This document shows positions 12,346 through 20,816 of a stretch of 41,492 nt of DNA, piece after piece. This stretch comes from an uncultured Faecalibaculum sp. Its GTDB lineage: Bacteria; Bacillota_I; Bacilli_A; Erysipelotrichales; Erysipelotrichaceae. Numbering within the stretch: position 1 is the first letter of the stretch; each line of letters begins with the position of its first letter. Made by a program: the position numbers and the translations under genes. The DNA lies in the NCBI RefSeq assembly GCF_910588395.1, contig NZ_CAJUPA010000022.1, forward strand, positions 1-41,492. Direction: 5' to 3'. The notes under the pieces were generated by a model. That model was given only the letters and a program-made list of their open reading frames with translations, was not told where the DNA came from and did no database searches.

Positions 12346-12644
12346 CTCCGGGGGAACGACTCCGCAACATGCGGAAGGCAAGGAACTACACCCAGCAGGA
12401 GCTGGCGATAGAAATCGGTGCTTCTGCTTCGCGGATCTCTGCCGCGGAGACCACAGGAGAAGGCGCGGAAAGACTGATACAGAGACTCAGGGAGACAGAA
12501 GACAACACCCGTGTTAGAGGTCCCAGGTCCACAAGGCCCGGTGTCGACAACACTGTTCGCCGCTCCGTTCGCTACTGGCTGGAGGACGGGAAGCTGATGA
12601 GCGATGAAGACTCAGGAGGATGGACCGTCAAGCGGCATGGCTGA
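12342..12644 (+). CDS. XRE-type helix-turn-helix protein
   Basis: A 100-residue protein with a helix-turn-helix at about residues 4-40 (GERLRNMRKARNYTQQELAI, recognition helix SASRISAAE). Only about the first three helices of the XRE fold are clear; the rest is basic (NTRVRGPRSTRPG) and ends in a tryptophan-containing tail. ATG 12342 overlaps the previous stop as ATGA and follows AGGGAG. It could be a second early regulator or a middle-gene activator. Confidence 0.65.
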   Translation: MTPGERLRNMRKARNYTQQELAIEIGASASRISAAETTGEGAERLIQRLRETEDNTRVRGPRSTRPGVDNTVRRSVRYWLEDGKLMSDEDSGGWTVKRHG

Positions 12645-12665
12645 ATGCAGAAGAAAGGAAACAAA

Positions 12666-12947
12666 ATGATTGAACTCACGAGCGACTATTGGCTGGATGC
12701 GGATAAATACGAATGGCGCATCCTCCGGTACCGGGGAACGTTCACAGATTCTCGGAATGGGCTGGAAAAGCCCCGGTACGAGACGATGGGACACTATGCA
12801 AAAATCTCCCAGGCTATGACTTCGTGCCTGGACATCATGCTCAAGGAGAGCGTTGAGAACGAAATCGTCACCGACCTGACGACACTGGCGGCTGCAGCAG
12901 CTTCTTTCAAGGACACGATCAAAGAGAAATTGGAGGAAGTGGAATGA
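12666..12947 (+). CDS. DUF5405-like phage protein
   Basis: A 93-residue protein starting with a beta-rich half (IELTSDYWLDADKYEWRILR, WETMG-like KPRYETMGHYAKI) and ending in helices. The pattern 'recite a strand pair, then YYSTLEQAL-like, then a helix' resembles DUF5405 proteins found in Bacillota phages. I chose ATG 12666 with GAAAGGAAACAAA upstream rather than the earlier ATG 12645. Ends in an ATGA overlap with the DUF3310 gene. Function unknown. Confidence 0.55.
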   Translation: MIELTSDYWLDADKYEWRILRYRGTFTDSRNGLEKPRYETMGHYAKISQAMTSCLDIMLKESVENEIVTDLTTLAAAAASFKDTIKEKLEEVE

Positions 12948-13297
12948 CAAACGAAAAAGTAAAGGACCTGCTGTTGGATCTTCACGAAAGTCCCGATAAT
13001 TTGCGAACATCTCCGGAACCTTCGCAGACTCTGAGAGCTTCTGCAATCCAGATTAATGAAGACGGCAGCGTGACTCTGACGCCTCCCAAGACTCCCAAGA
13101 AAAGCACTCACGAAACCCCGGACCATTACAAACTGGACCCGGAACCAATCGCAGTCATCAAAGCCTGGGGGCTGGATTTCTGTCTGGGGAACGTCTTGAA
13201 GTACGTCGCCAGAGCTGGCCGGAAGGCTGGAGAGAGTCGGGATTCTGACCTGCACAAAGCCATGAACTACCTGCGGCTGGCGCTGGAGAATGAGTAA
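12944..13297 (+). CDS. DUF3310 family protein
   Basis: A 117-residue protein whose C-terminal half (about residues 58-115) matches the DUF3310 signature: DHYKL, EPIAVIKAWGLDFCLGNVL, KYVARAGRKAG and DLHKAMNYLRLAL. This family includes the T7 gp1.7-type nucleotide kinase and is common in phage nucleotide metabolism. The N-terminal 55 residues are an acidic, Pro/Thr-rich extension. It starts in an ATGA overlap with the previous gene and sits just before the replication genes. Confidence 0.8.
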   Translation: MTNEKVKDLLLDLHESPDNLRTSPEPSQTLRASAIQINEDGSVTLTPPKTPKKSTHETPDHYKLDPEPIAVIKAWGLDFCLGNVLKYVARAGRKAGESRDSDLHKAMNYLRLALENE

Positions 13298-13311
13298 AGG
13301 AGCTGTTGAAA

Positions 13312-13755
13312 ATGTCGAAATACTATGTCGGGTGCGAAGGCACTCAGGATGAATTCTATGCGTTCCTGCTGGATCTGGCTCAGAAAGTAGACTGGGGCCT
13401 GCATCCGTGGGAACAGCCCACAGTGAAGTACGCCATGGGGCCCGTGAGCAATGAGATTGCCATCGACAAGGAAGCAATCGCAAAGGCTGTAGCAGCTCCC
13501 AAGCCCAAACAGCAGGAAGCCAAACAGGATGCTGCAGCAGCACCGAAAGAAGAGCCGAAGGTTGCCCCCAAGGAAGAAGCAGAAGCCATCTCTCTGGAGG
13601 ACCTGCGCGCCAAGGCTATCGACCTGGGGCGCAAACATGGTAACGAAGCCGTGAAGAGCATCCTTGCGAAAGTTGGAGTATCGAAGCTGTCTGCAATGGA
13701 TGGAGCTCAGCGCAACCTGGCAGCACAGCTGATCCAGGAGGCAACAGGTGCCTGA
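13312..13755 (+). CDS. Phage protein with Ala/Lys/Pro-rich linker
   Basis: A 147-residue protein in three parts: an N-terminal domain (about 1-60), a low-complexity Ala/Lys/Glu/Pro linker (about 62-92) and a C-terminal helical domain (SLEDLRAKAIDLGRKHG, then VGVSKLSAMDG). The C-terminal part resembles a small domain found next to single-strand-binding or recombination genes in Bacillota phages. Start ATG 13312 follows AAGGAG. It overlaps the DUF2800 gene by 8 bases. A role beside the nuclease is likely but unproved. Confidence 0.55.
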   Translation: MSKYYVGCEGTQDEFYAFLLDLAQKVDWGLHPWEQPTVKYAMGPVSNEIAIDKEAIAKAVAAPKPKQQEAKQDAAAAPKEEPKVAPKEEAEAISLEDLRAKAIDLGRKHGNEAVKSILAKVGVSKLSAMDGAQRNLAAQLIQEATGA

Positions 13756-14872
13756 GGTACATGCAAAGGTCACAGCATCCGGCAGTCACCGCTGGCTGAA
13801 CTGCACCGCATCTGTGGAGCGGGAGAGTCATTTCCCTGACTCTTCCAGCCCTGCAGCGGCGGAAGGAACAGAGGCCCACGCACTGGCTGAGAAGAAGCTG
13901 CTGGGCTGGCTGAAGTCCGGAAGGCGGCAGAGGTACAAGTGTGAAGACGAAGTCATGCAGGAAGCCACTGACGGTTACAGGGACTATGTCATCGAGCTGA
14001 TGAACAGCCTGAAGGAGTCGTCCCCTGAACTGAACGTGGAAGTGCAGCTGGACCTGTCGGAATGGATCCCGGAAGGATTCGGTACATCGGATGCCTGCAT
14101 CGTCAGCACTGACTGTCTGCACATCGTGGACCTGAAATACGGCAAGGGGGTAAAGGTGGATGCACCGGAGAACCCGCAGATGCGGCTGTATGCGCTGGGC
14201 GCTGTAGCCCGGTACTGGCCTGTGTATGAGTTTGACAAAGTCATGACTCACATCTATCAGCCCCGGCTGGATCACATCAGCACAGAAGAGCTGACAGTCA
14301 AGGACCTGCTGGCCTGGGGAGAGACGGTGAAGCCCAAAGCCCGGGAAGCCTTTGACGGCACAGGATCCGCTCATAGTGGTGAGTGGTGTACTTTCTGCCG
14401 TTGCAGAGATGTCTGCAGGACCAGGGCACAGGAGATGTTCGAGGTGCTGGAAAAGCAGCAGGACCCGAAGTTCCTGAGTGTGGAAGAGGTAGCCGCCTAT
14501 CTGCCGAAGCTGGATGACGCCATCAAGTGGGCCAAGGGGCTGCAGGAACACGCGCTGTCAGAAGCCAGGTCCGGGACGAAGTTCCCGGGTTACAAGCTGG
14601 TGGAAGGCCGCAGCGTCCGCAAGGTCAGAGAACCCAACCTGCTGGCTGACGCACTCCGGGAAGCCGGATACGGTCCGGATCTGGTGTGGAAGCCTCAGGA
14701 GCTGCAGACAATCACGAATCTGGAAAAGCTTGTAGGAAAGAAGACATTCGCTTCTGACTACGGAAAATACCTTGAAAAGCCGAAAGGCAAGCCGGTCCTG
14801 GTACCGGAATCTGACAAGCGTCCTGAATGGCAGGATGCGACCCCGGAAGAAATGTTTGGAAAAGGAGAATAG
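13748..14872 (+). CDS. DUF2800 Cas4/RecB-like nuclease
   Basis: A 374-residue PD-(D/E)XK nuclease. Catalytic motifs are visible in order: GTEAHALAE (near residue 40), GTSDACI (about 113), IVDLKYG (about 128) and QMRLYAL (about 144), i.e. the E, D, DxK and QxxxY of the RecB/Cas4 family. Cysteines near the ends (Cys19; CTFCRCRDVC near 215-225) are placed like the iron-sulphur ligands of Cas4 and AddB. It probably trims DNA ends for phage recombination with the DUF2815 protein. GTG 13748 follows GGAGGCAACAG. It overlaps the previous gene by 8 bases. Confidence 0.85.
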   Translation: MPEVHAKVTASGSHRWLNCTASVERESHFPDSSSPAAAEGTEAHALAEKKLLGWLKSGRRQRYKCEDEVMQEATDGYRDYVIELMNSLKESSPELNVEVQLDLSEWIPEGFGTSDACIVSTDCLHIVDLKYGKGVKVDAPENPQMRLYALGAVARYWPVYEFDKVMTHIYQPRLDHISTEELTVKDLLAWGETVKPKAREAFDGTGSAHSGEWCTFCRCRDVCRTRAQEMFEVLEKQQDPKFLSVEEVAAYLPKLDDAIKWAKGLQEHALSEARSGTKFPGYKLVEGRSVRKVREPNLLADALREAGYGPDLVWKPQELQTITNLEKLVGKKTFASDYGKYLEKPKGKPVLVPESDKRPEWQDATPEEMFGKGE

Positions 14873-14876
14873 ACCA

Positions 14877-15431
14877 ATGCCCGTAACACTGAAAAACGTA
14901 ACCCTCAGCTACCCCAGCCTGTTCAAGAAGGCTGAATACTCTGGAGAAGAGACCAAATACCAGACAAGCATCATCATCCCCAAGGACAGCGAAAACTACC
15001 GCAAGCTGAAGGCGGAATATGATGCCATTTGCCAGAAAGCTATTGATGACAAAAAGCTCACGAAAGCACAGCTGACCCCCTGGCTGCGCCCCCTGGGAGG
15101 GAACAAAGGGATCGTTCAGGACTGCGATGAGGATCCTGATAAATACGATGACAGCCGGTTTCGTGGGGCTGTCGTAGCTACACCCAAGAACGGCAATCGT
15201 CCTGTGGTGGTGGACCGCCATAACAGCCCGCTGACTGAAGATGACAACGCCATCTATGGCGGCTGCGTCTGCAACGTGAACGTTTCCCTGTACGCCTACA
15301 GCAAGACCTACAAGGGCATCGGACTGCAGCTGAATGGTGTGCAGAAAGTAGCGGACGCGGAGCCATTCGGAGCGCCTCGGATGACCGCAGACGACATGTT
15401 CGAGATTGATGAAAACGACATGTATGACTAA
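14877..15431 (+). CDS. DUF2815 family protein, probable ssDNA-binding protein
   Basis: A 184-residue protein with the family's beginning (TLKNVTLSYPSLFKKAEYSG), an internal KYQTSIIIPKDS and the late segment GGCVCNVNVSLYAYSKTYKG. The family occurs between DUF2800 nucleases and polymerases and is thought to bind single-stranded DNA. ATG 14877 is five bases after the previous stop and AAAGGAGAAT precedes it. Its acidic C-terminus (EIDENDMYD) recalls the tails that ssDNA-binding proteins use to hold partners. It overlaps the polymerase gene by 8 bases. Confidence 0.8.
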   Translation: MPVTLKNVTLSYPSLFKKAEYSGEETKYQTSIIIPKDSENYRKLKAEYDAICQKAIDDKKLTKAQLTPWLRPLGGNKGIVQDCDEDPDKYDDSRFRGAVVATPKNGNRPVVVDRHNSPLTEDDNAIYGGCVCNVNVSLYAYSKTYKGIGLQLNGVQKVADAEPFGAPRMTADDMFEIDENDMYD

Positions 15432-18387
15432 GACACTCTGGCTGGACATTGAGACCTACAGCAGCGTGGATCTGGCCAAAGCCGGTGTGTACAAATATGC
15501 GGAGAGTGAGGACTTCCAGGTCCTCCTCTTTGCTTATGCGTACGATGATGAGCCGGTGATGGTCCTGGACCTGACAGAGGGTGAGTTGCCGTGGTGGATT
15601 CTTCAGGACCTGCAGGACCCTGATGTCATCAAGAAGGCCCATAACGCAGCATTCGAGCGGGTCTGCCTGTCGCATTATTGTCACGATCTGAAAACGAAAC
15701 AGTTCATCAACGACGGATTCTGGGATGCTGTACTTCCGGAATTCCAGTTTCTTGATCCCGCGGGCTGGTACTGCACCATGGTCCACAGCTCTATGTGCGG
15801 GCTGCCACAGAGCCTGAAACAGGTGGGGGATGCGCTGGGACTGGCGGAAGACCAGCAGAAGCTGGCAACCGGCAAGGCTCTCATCAAAGAGTTCTGTGTC
15901 CCCTGCAAGCCCACCAAGACCAACGGTGGCAGGACCCGCAATCTGCCTGAACATGACCCTGATGGCTGGCAGACGTTTATCCGATATAACAAGCAGGACG
16001 TGGTGACGGAAATAGCCATCGAGAAGCGTCTGGAAGAAATCTATCCGATGCCGCAGCTGGAGCTTGAGAGGTACTGGACGGATCAGCGAATCAATGACAC
16101 AGGCATCAGGACCGATATGGGCATGGTGGATTCCATCCTGAGATACGGCGCTGGCCATAACGAAGCCATCAAGGAAGCAGCGCAGACGCTGGCAGGAATC
16201 AATGTCGGTTCGCCGACTCAGATCAAAGCATGGCTGCAGGACAGAGCCGGCATCACGGCTGACAAGCTGGACAAGGACACACTGCTCAAGCTCATCGCCT
16301 CCACCAGTCTGACAGACGTTCAGGAGCTTCTCCGGCTTCGTATGGAGTACGGGAAGACCAGCAACAAGAAGTACCAGGTCATTCAGACAGGGACCTGTCA
16401 GGACGGGAGGATGCACGGCATCCTGCAGTTCTACGGATCCCGGACAGGCCGGTGGGCGGGCAGGCTGCTGCAGCCTCAGAACCTTCCGCGCAATGCCTTC
16501 GAGGACTTTCACGACGCCCGGAAGCTGGTGAAAGACGAAAACTGGGAGCTGCTGGAGATGTGCTACCCGTCACCAAACGACGTGTTCAGCACTCTCATCC
16601 GCACGGCCCTGATACCAGCCGACGGGATGGCTTTCGCAGTGGCGGACTACTCAGCCATCGAAGCCCGGGTCATTGCCTGGCTGGCAGACGAAAAGTGGCG
16701 GCTGGATGCTTTCCACAGCGGCCGGGATATCTATTGTGAATCTGCAGCAATGATGTTCAAGGTCCCTGTGGAGAAGCATGGCGTCAATGGACATCTGCGC
16801 AAACAGGGGAAGGTGGCAGAACTTGCTTGCATCGCAAAAGGACAGAGGGTCCTGACAGATGTGGGACTTGTTCCGATTGAAAGAGTCACAGCCCAAATGA
16901 AAGTCTGGGACGGAAAGGAGTGGGTATCTCATGACGGAGTTATCTACAAAGGACGAAGAAATGTTATCGAACACGATGGACTCAAAGCAACTCCCGACCA
17001 CATGGTCTACATCGAAGGGAAAACGCAGCCAGTACGATTTGATGAATCCACCAGAGGCAATGCATGTTACACAATGTCCGGGGATGGTGGGAGAGCGTTA
17101 CGGCTCAGTGGAGATAATCAGTCCAGAGAAAAGATGGAAGCATCGGGGAAAACGTGGATGGAGTCAAGCTTATGTACTTGTTCAGTGCCGAGGATGCGGA
17201 GAAATCAAATGGATCCTGAGGTCAAGTCTGACGAGAGGAAAATCCAAGGGATGTCAGCATTGCAATCAACCAAGAAAAGCCCCTGCCTGGCTTCAGAAAA
17301 GGTTCACGGCAGCCAAACAGAGGTGTACCAACCCCAAAGACGGAAATTACAAGAATTACGGGGCCCGGGGGATCAAGTTCAACTTTCCCACAGTACTGGA
17401 TGCCTGTCTGTATATGCTGGAGACTTATGGAGTGCCAGACAGAAACATGGAACTGGACAGGATAGACTCGAACGGGAATTACGAACCCGGGAATCTTCGT
17501 TGGGTGACCAGGGAACAGAATCAGGCGAATCGTCGTCTTTCAATAATCCCGGATTGGGATCCAAAGGAATGGCCTTATGCAAGAAGTGTGGTCACCCGGA
17601 AGCTGTCAGCTGGAATGACCCGGGAGGAGATCATAGAGGAAGCGAAGGATGCAGTGAAAAACAAAAGGAAAAACTGGCAGGGTATTCAGAAGAAACTGAT
17701 GTCTATGACATCCTCAACGCAGGGCCAAGACACAGATACACAGTAGAAGGACATCTGGTTCACAACTGCGGATATGGTGGAGGTGTAGGAGCCCTGCTGG
17801 CCTTCCACGCAGACGAGATGGGGCTCTCGAAGACAGAGATGCAGGACATCGTGGACAAGTGGCGCAAGGCGTCGCCCCGCATCTGTCAGCTCTGGAAGAC
17901 GCTGGACCGAATGGTCTCCCGGGCTATGGCCGGTGCTGTGGCGAAGGGCCCCAAGGGCATGAAAGCATCCATGGGCGACGGCTGCCTGCGTATCAAGCTC
18001 CCGTCCGGGCGGCTCCTGATCTATCAGAACCCCAGGTATGAGATGAACCCGAAGCAGGGCAGAGACAATCTGGCTTTTGACGGTTTGAACCAGACGACAC
18101 ACAAGTGGGAGACGATTTTCACCTTCGGGGGCAAGCTTGTCGAGAATGTTGTACAGGCAATCGCCCGAGACTGTCTGGCTGTGACCATCGACCGGATGCA
18201 GCAGTATGCCCCGGAAGCCCGTATCCTGATGCATGTGCATGATGAGATCATCGTGGAAGTACCGTCAGACGAACGGGAGGACTGGCTCCGGAAGATACTG
18301 GATGTCATGGCCCAGTCTATCGGCTGGGCTCCGGGGCTGGAACTGAAAGGAGCCGGCTTCACGGCTGACTACTACATGAAAGATTAA
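15424..18387 (+). CDS. Family A phage DNA polymerase, interrupted by an intein
   Basis: A 987-residue precursor that would yield a 674-residue polymerase after loss of a 313-residue intein. The 3'-5' exonuclease domain has LDIETYS (Asp8, Glu10), HNAAFE and YNKQDVV. The polymerase domain has motif A ADYSAIEAR (Asp408), motif B KVAELA-CGYGGGVG split by the intein (Cys469 to Asn781; the next residue is Cys782) and motif C HVHDEI (His939-Asp940-Glu941). Splicing is needed because the intein disrupts motif B, where the incoming nucleotide binds. The start ATG 15424 overlaps the DUF2815 gene by 8 bases, with no strong site, so it is coupled. An HNH gene lies in another frame inside the intein. Confidence 0.93.
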   Translation: MTKTLWLDIETYSSVDLAKAGVYKYAESEDFQVLLFAYAYDDEPVMVLDLTEGELPWWILQDLQDPDVIKKAHNAAFERVCLSHYCHDLKTKQFINDGFWDAVLPEFQFLDPAGWYCTMVHSSMCGLPQSLKQVGDALGLAEDQQKLATGKALIKEFCVPCKPTKTNGGRTRNLPEHDPDGWQTFIRYNKQDVVTEIAIEKRLEEIYPMPQLELERYWTDQRINDTGIRTDMGMVDSILRYGAGHNEAIKEAAQTLAGINVGSPTQIKAWLQDRAGITADKLDKDTLLKLIASTSLTDVQELLRLRMEYGKTSNKKYQVIQTGTCQDGRMHGILQFYGSRTGRWAGRLLQPQNLPRNAFEDFHDARKLVKDENWELLEMCYPSPNDVFSTLIRTALIPADGMAFAVADYSAIEARVIAWLADEKWRLDAFHSGRDIYCESAAMMFKVPVEKHGVNGHLRKQGKVAELACIAKGQRVLTDVGLVPIERVTAQMKVWDGKEWVSHDGVIYKGRRNVIEHDGLKATPDHMVYIEGKTQPVRFDESTRGNACYTMSGDGGRALRLSGDNQSREKMEASGKTWMESSLCTCSVPRMRRNQMDPEVKSDERKIQGMSALQSTKKSPCLASEKVHGSQTEVYQPQRRKLQELRGPGDQVQLSHSTGCLSVYAGDLWSARQKHGTGQDRLERELRTRESSLGDQGTESGESSSFNNPGLGSKGMALCKKCGHPEAVSWNDPGGDHRGSEGCSEKQKEKLAGYSEETDVYDILNAGPRHRYTVEGHLVHNCGYGGGVGALLAFHADEMGLSKTEMQDIVDKWRKASPRICQLWKTLDRMVSRAMAGAVAKGPKGMKASMGDGCLRIKLPSGRLLIYQNPRYEMNPKQGRDNLAFDGLNQTTHKWETIFTFGGKLVENVVQAIARDCLAVTIDRMQQYAPEARILMHVHDEIIVEVPSDEREDWLRKILDVMAQSIGWAPGLELKGAGFTADYYMKD
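16828..17766 (+). mobile_element. Intein in the DNA polymerase
   Basis: The 313-codon insert starts at Cys1 (TGC 16828) with block A CIAKGQRVLTDVGLVPIERV, has block B GLKATPDHMVYIE with the T-x-x-H motif and ends with YDILNAGPRHRYTVEG (block F) and HLVHN followed by the extein Cys (block G). All splicing residues are present: Cys1, the block B His, the penultimate His, the final Asn and the +1 Cys. The N-terminal block covers about residues 1-75 and the C-terminal block the last 35. The 200 or so residues between them do not look like an endonuclease in this frame; their DNA encodes an HNH protein in another. Confidence 0.92.
17084..17746 (+). CDS. HNH homing endonuclease in an overlapping frame inside the intein
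   Basis: A 220-residue HNH protein in the +1 frame relative to the polymerase. It is complete: the start MVGERYGSVEII matches the usual MxGxxxG start of these proteins, then a zinc ribbon (VQCRGCGEIKWI, SKGCQHC), a helix AAKQRCTNPKDGNYKNYGAR and the HNH core LDRIDSNGNYEPGNLRWVTR with EQNQANRR. The frame is open upstream to ATG 16931; ATG 17060 is another possible start. The ribosome binding site is weak (GGGG touching the ATG). The stop at 17744-17746 lies inside the C-terminal splicing block. It would cleave intein-free polymerase genes and spread the intein, but must be made as a separate protein. Confidence 0.85.
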   Translation: MVGERYGSVEIISPEKRWKHRGKRGWSQAYVLVQCRGCGEIKWILRSSLTRGKSKGCQHCNQPRKAPAWLQKRFTAAKQRCTNPKDGNYKNYGARGIKFNFPTVLDACLYMLETYGVPDRNMELDRIDSNGNYEPGNLRWVTREQNQANRRLSIIPDWDPKEWPYARSVVTRKLSAGMTREEIIEEAKDAVKNKRKNWQGIQKKLMSMTSSTQGQDTDTQ

Positions 18388-18404
18388 GAAAGGCGGTGAC
18401 GACC

Positions 18405-20813
18405 ATGCACGACAGAAAACTATCCATGTCTGTTTGCAAGCGCAGGTCAGATCTGACATATCAATACAAACCCGTGACATGGTCAGAGCTGTGTGACCGC
18501 CTGTCTGAAACGAGGCGGACAGCAGAGACACAGGCAGAATACAAGGCCATGTCCCGAGATGACCAGGGCGCCATCAAGGACGTGGGCGGTTTCGTCATGG
18601 GAGACCTGCAGGACGGCAAGCGGGGCAAAGGGACCATCCTTTCCCGCTCTGCCATCTGTCTGGACTATGACTACGCATCCTATGACATGTGGGAGCGGTT
18701 CACGGCGCTCTTTGACTGGGCTGCAGCCATGTACTCAACGCACAAACATACGCCAAGGACACCGAAGTACAGGCTGATTGTGCCCTTGAGCCGAGATGTG
18801 AACCCTGACGAATACGAAGCCGTGGCCCGCAAGCTCTGCGCGGATTACACAGACATGGAGTGGGCGGATGACACGACGTTCCAGCCCAGTCGGATGATGT
18901 TCTGGCCTTCCACGTCTTCGGATGGGGAGTACGTGTGGAAGCGGCAGGACGGCGAGCTGCTGGATCCTGATGAAGTGCTGGCAGGCTATGGCGACAGATG
19001 GGATGACATCAGCCGCTGGCCATTCAGTTCCAGGGCACAGAGAAAACGGGAGACAGCGGGGAAGAAGACCGAAGACCCGTTGACCAAGAGCGGTATCATC
19101 GGCTGGTTCTGCAGGGCCTATACCATTCAGGAGGCCATCAGGACGTTCATTCCCGAAGTCTACACAGAGACCGACAGAGAGGACCGGTGGACCTATGCCG
19201 CCGGTTCCTCCTCCGGCGGTCTGGTCATCTATGACAGCAACACGCTGGCATACTCCAACCACGCAACGGATCCAGCCGGAGACATGCACTGCGTCAATGC
19301 CTTCGACCTGGTGCGCATCCATAAGTTCGCTCATCTGGATGAACACAGGCGGGCGAATCAGGTGGGTGTCAATCTCCCGTCTTACAAAGCCATGGCGCAG
19401 CTGGCGGAAAGCGATGAGAAAGTCCGGCAGATGCAGGCATCCGAGATGTTCGACCGGCTTGCAGAGTCTCAGGAAGACGATGCGACCGGGATCAGCAAGG
19501 AAGAGTATGCCCGGGACAACAAGGACTGGCAGAGCCTCCTGCTGCGGCATCCGAAGACAGGGAAGCTGGAAGAGACCATCGAGAACGTGGTCACCATACT
19601 GGAACACGACACGAAGCTGAATGGCTTCGGGGCATACAACGAGTTTCAGGACTTCGCAGAGAAGTCCGCATCTCTGCCCTGGTGGAAGTGGGACCCGCAC
19701 AGCATCGAGTGGCGGGACGCAGATACCAAGGAGCTGTGTCTGTATCTTGAAAAGTACTACGGGATCCGCAGCGAGAGAGTCGTCAAGAACGGCCGGGACA
19801 TCGTCCATACCCGCAGAGCTTTCCATCCGGTCAGGGATTGGCTGGACGCTCTTCCGGAGTGGGACGGCACCGAACGGCTGGACACGCTGCTGGTGGATTA
19901 TCTGGCAGCAGAAGACACGGAGTACACCCGGGCAGTTACCCGCAAAGCCATCGTGGCGGCTGTGAAGCGCATCTATGAGCCTGGCTGCAAGATGGACTAC
20001 ACCCTGACGCTGGCCGGTAAGCAGGGCCTGAAAAAGTCCAGCTTCTTCCGGATGCTGGTACCCAATCAGGACTGGTTCTCGGATTCTCTGGATACGTTTC
20101 AGGGCAAGGAGGCCTATGAAGCATTACAGGGCAGCTGGGTCATCGAGATAGCCGAACTGAGTGCAGCCAAGCGGTCAGACATCGAACGCACGAAGCAGTT
20201 CCTCACAAAGCAGGATGACAAGCTGCGCAAGGCCTACGGGGAGAAAGTCGGAAGGTACCGGCGGCAGTGCATCTTTGTCGCCACCACCAACAGCAGCGAT
20301 TTCCTGCGGGACATGAGTGGTAACCGCAGATGGTGGATCGTGCCCGTTCAGAAAGGCGGTACCCGGGACGTCTTCACGGATTTGCCAAAAGACCGGGACC
20401 AGATATTTGCAGAGGCGTTGGTCAGATACCACAAAGGGGAGACTCTTTTCCTCAGTGAAGAGTTGGAAGAAGCAGCAAATCAGATGCAGGAGACCTACAC
20501 ATACAAGTCCGTGAAGTTTGAACAGATAGAGGAATTCCTTGACCTGGACCTGCCGGTTGGGTGGGATGAGATGTCTGTGACAGCCAGACAGATGTGGCTG
20601 GAAGAGCGGGACATGGAAGGGACCCACAAGCGTGACAAGGTCTGTCTGCTTGAAATCTGGCAGGAAGTGTTCGGGGGAAATCGGGGGAATTTCCCGAATA
20701 TGGAACAGCGTGAAATTAGTGACATATTGTTAAAACTGGGGTGGCAGAGGTCAAAAGGACAGAGGAAATTTGGCAATGTTTATGGTCAGCAAAGAGCGTT
20801 TCTGAGGCCCTGA
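18405..20813 (+). CDS. Primase-helicase with VapE/VirE ATPase domain
   Basis: An 802-residue replication protein. The N-terminal part looks like an archaeo-eukaryotic-type primase: AICLDYDYAS (Asp pair), STHKHTPRTPKYRLIVPL and a PSRMMFWPSTS segment at about 70-180. The C-terminal part (about 420-800) is a VirE-like superfamily 3 type helicase with Walker A AGKQGLKKSS (residues 537-546), a Walker B region near VIEIAEL and a sensor motif VATTNSSDFL followed by GNRRWW. ATG 18405 follows AAAGGCGGTGACGACC; GTG 18396 is too close to the site. The iteron-rich origin follows immediately, which fits an initiator/helicase. Confidence 0.9.
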   Translation: MHDRKLSMSVCKRRSDLTYQYKPVTWSELCDRLSETRRTAETQAEYKAMSRDDQGAIKDVGGFVMGDLQDGKRGKGTILSRSAICLDYDYASYDMWERFTALFDWAAAMYSTHKHTPRTPKYRLIVPLSRDVNPDEYEAVARKLCADYTDMEWADDTTFQPSRMMFWPSTSSDGEYVWKRQDGELLDPDEVLAGYGDRWDDISRWPFSSRAQRKRETAGKKTEDPLTKSGIIGWFCRAYTIQEAIRTFIPEVYTETDREDRWTYAAGSSSGGLVIYDSNTLAYSNHATDPAGDMHCVNAFDLVRIHKFAHLDEHRRANQVGVNLPSYKAMAQLAESDEKVRQMQASEMFDRLAESQEDDATGISKEEYARDNKDWQSLLLRHPKTGKLEETIENVVTILEHDTKLNGFGAYNEFQDFAEKSASLPWWKWDPHSIEWRDADTKELCLYLEKYYGIRSERVVKNGRDIVHTRRAFHPVRDWLDALPEWDGTERLDTLLVDYLAAEDTEYTRAVTRKAIVAAVKRIYEPGCKMDYTLTLAGKQGLKKSSFFRMLVPNQDWFSDSLDTFQGKEAYEALQGSWVIEIAELSAAKRSDIERTKQFLTKQDDKLRKAYGEKVGRYRRQCIFVATTNSSDFLRDMSGNRRWWIVPVQKGGTRDVFTDLPKDRDQIFAEALVRYHKGETLFLSEELEEAANQMQETYTYKSVKFEQIEEFLDLDLPVGWDEMSVTARQMWLEERDMEGTHKRDKVCLLEIWQEVFGGNRGNFPNMEQREISDILLKLGWQRSKGQRKFGNVYGQQRAFLRP

Positions 20814-20816
20814 AAG

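Noticed and set aside
15178..16512. A 444-residue minus-strand frame opposite the DNA polymerase
   Set aside because: It is the shadow of strongly biased codons in the polymerase and DUF2815 genes; it has no start signals and no recognisable domain.
16931..17083. Upstream part of the HNH frame from ATG 16931
   Set aside because: This stretch is under the N-terminal splicing block in the other frame and does not resemble HNH proteins, which begin with the MVGERYG segment at 17084.
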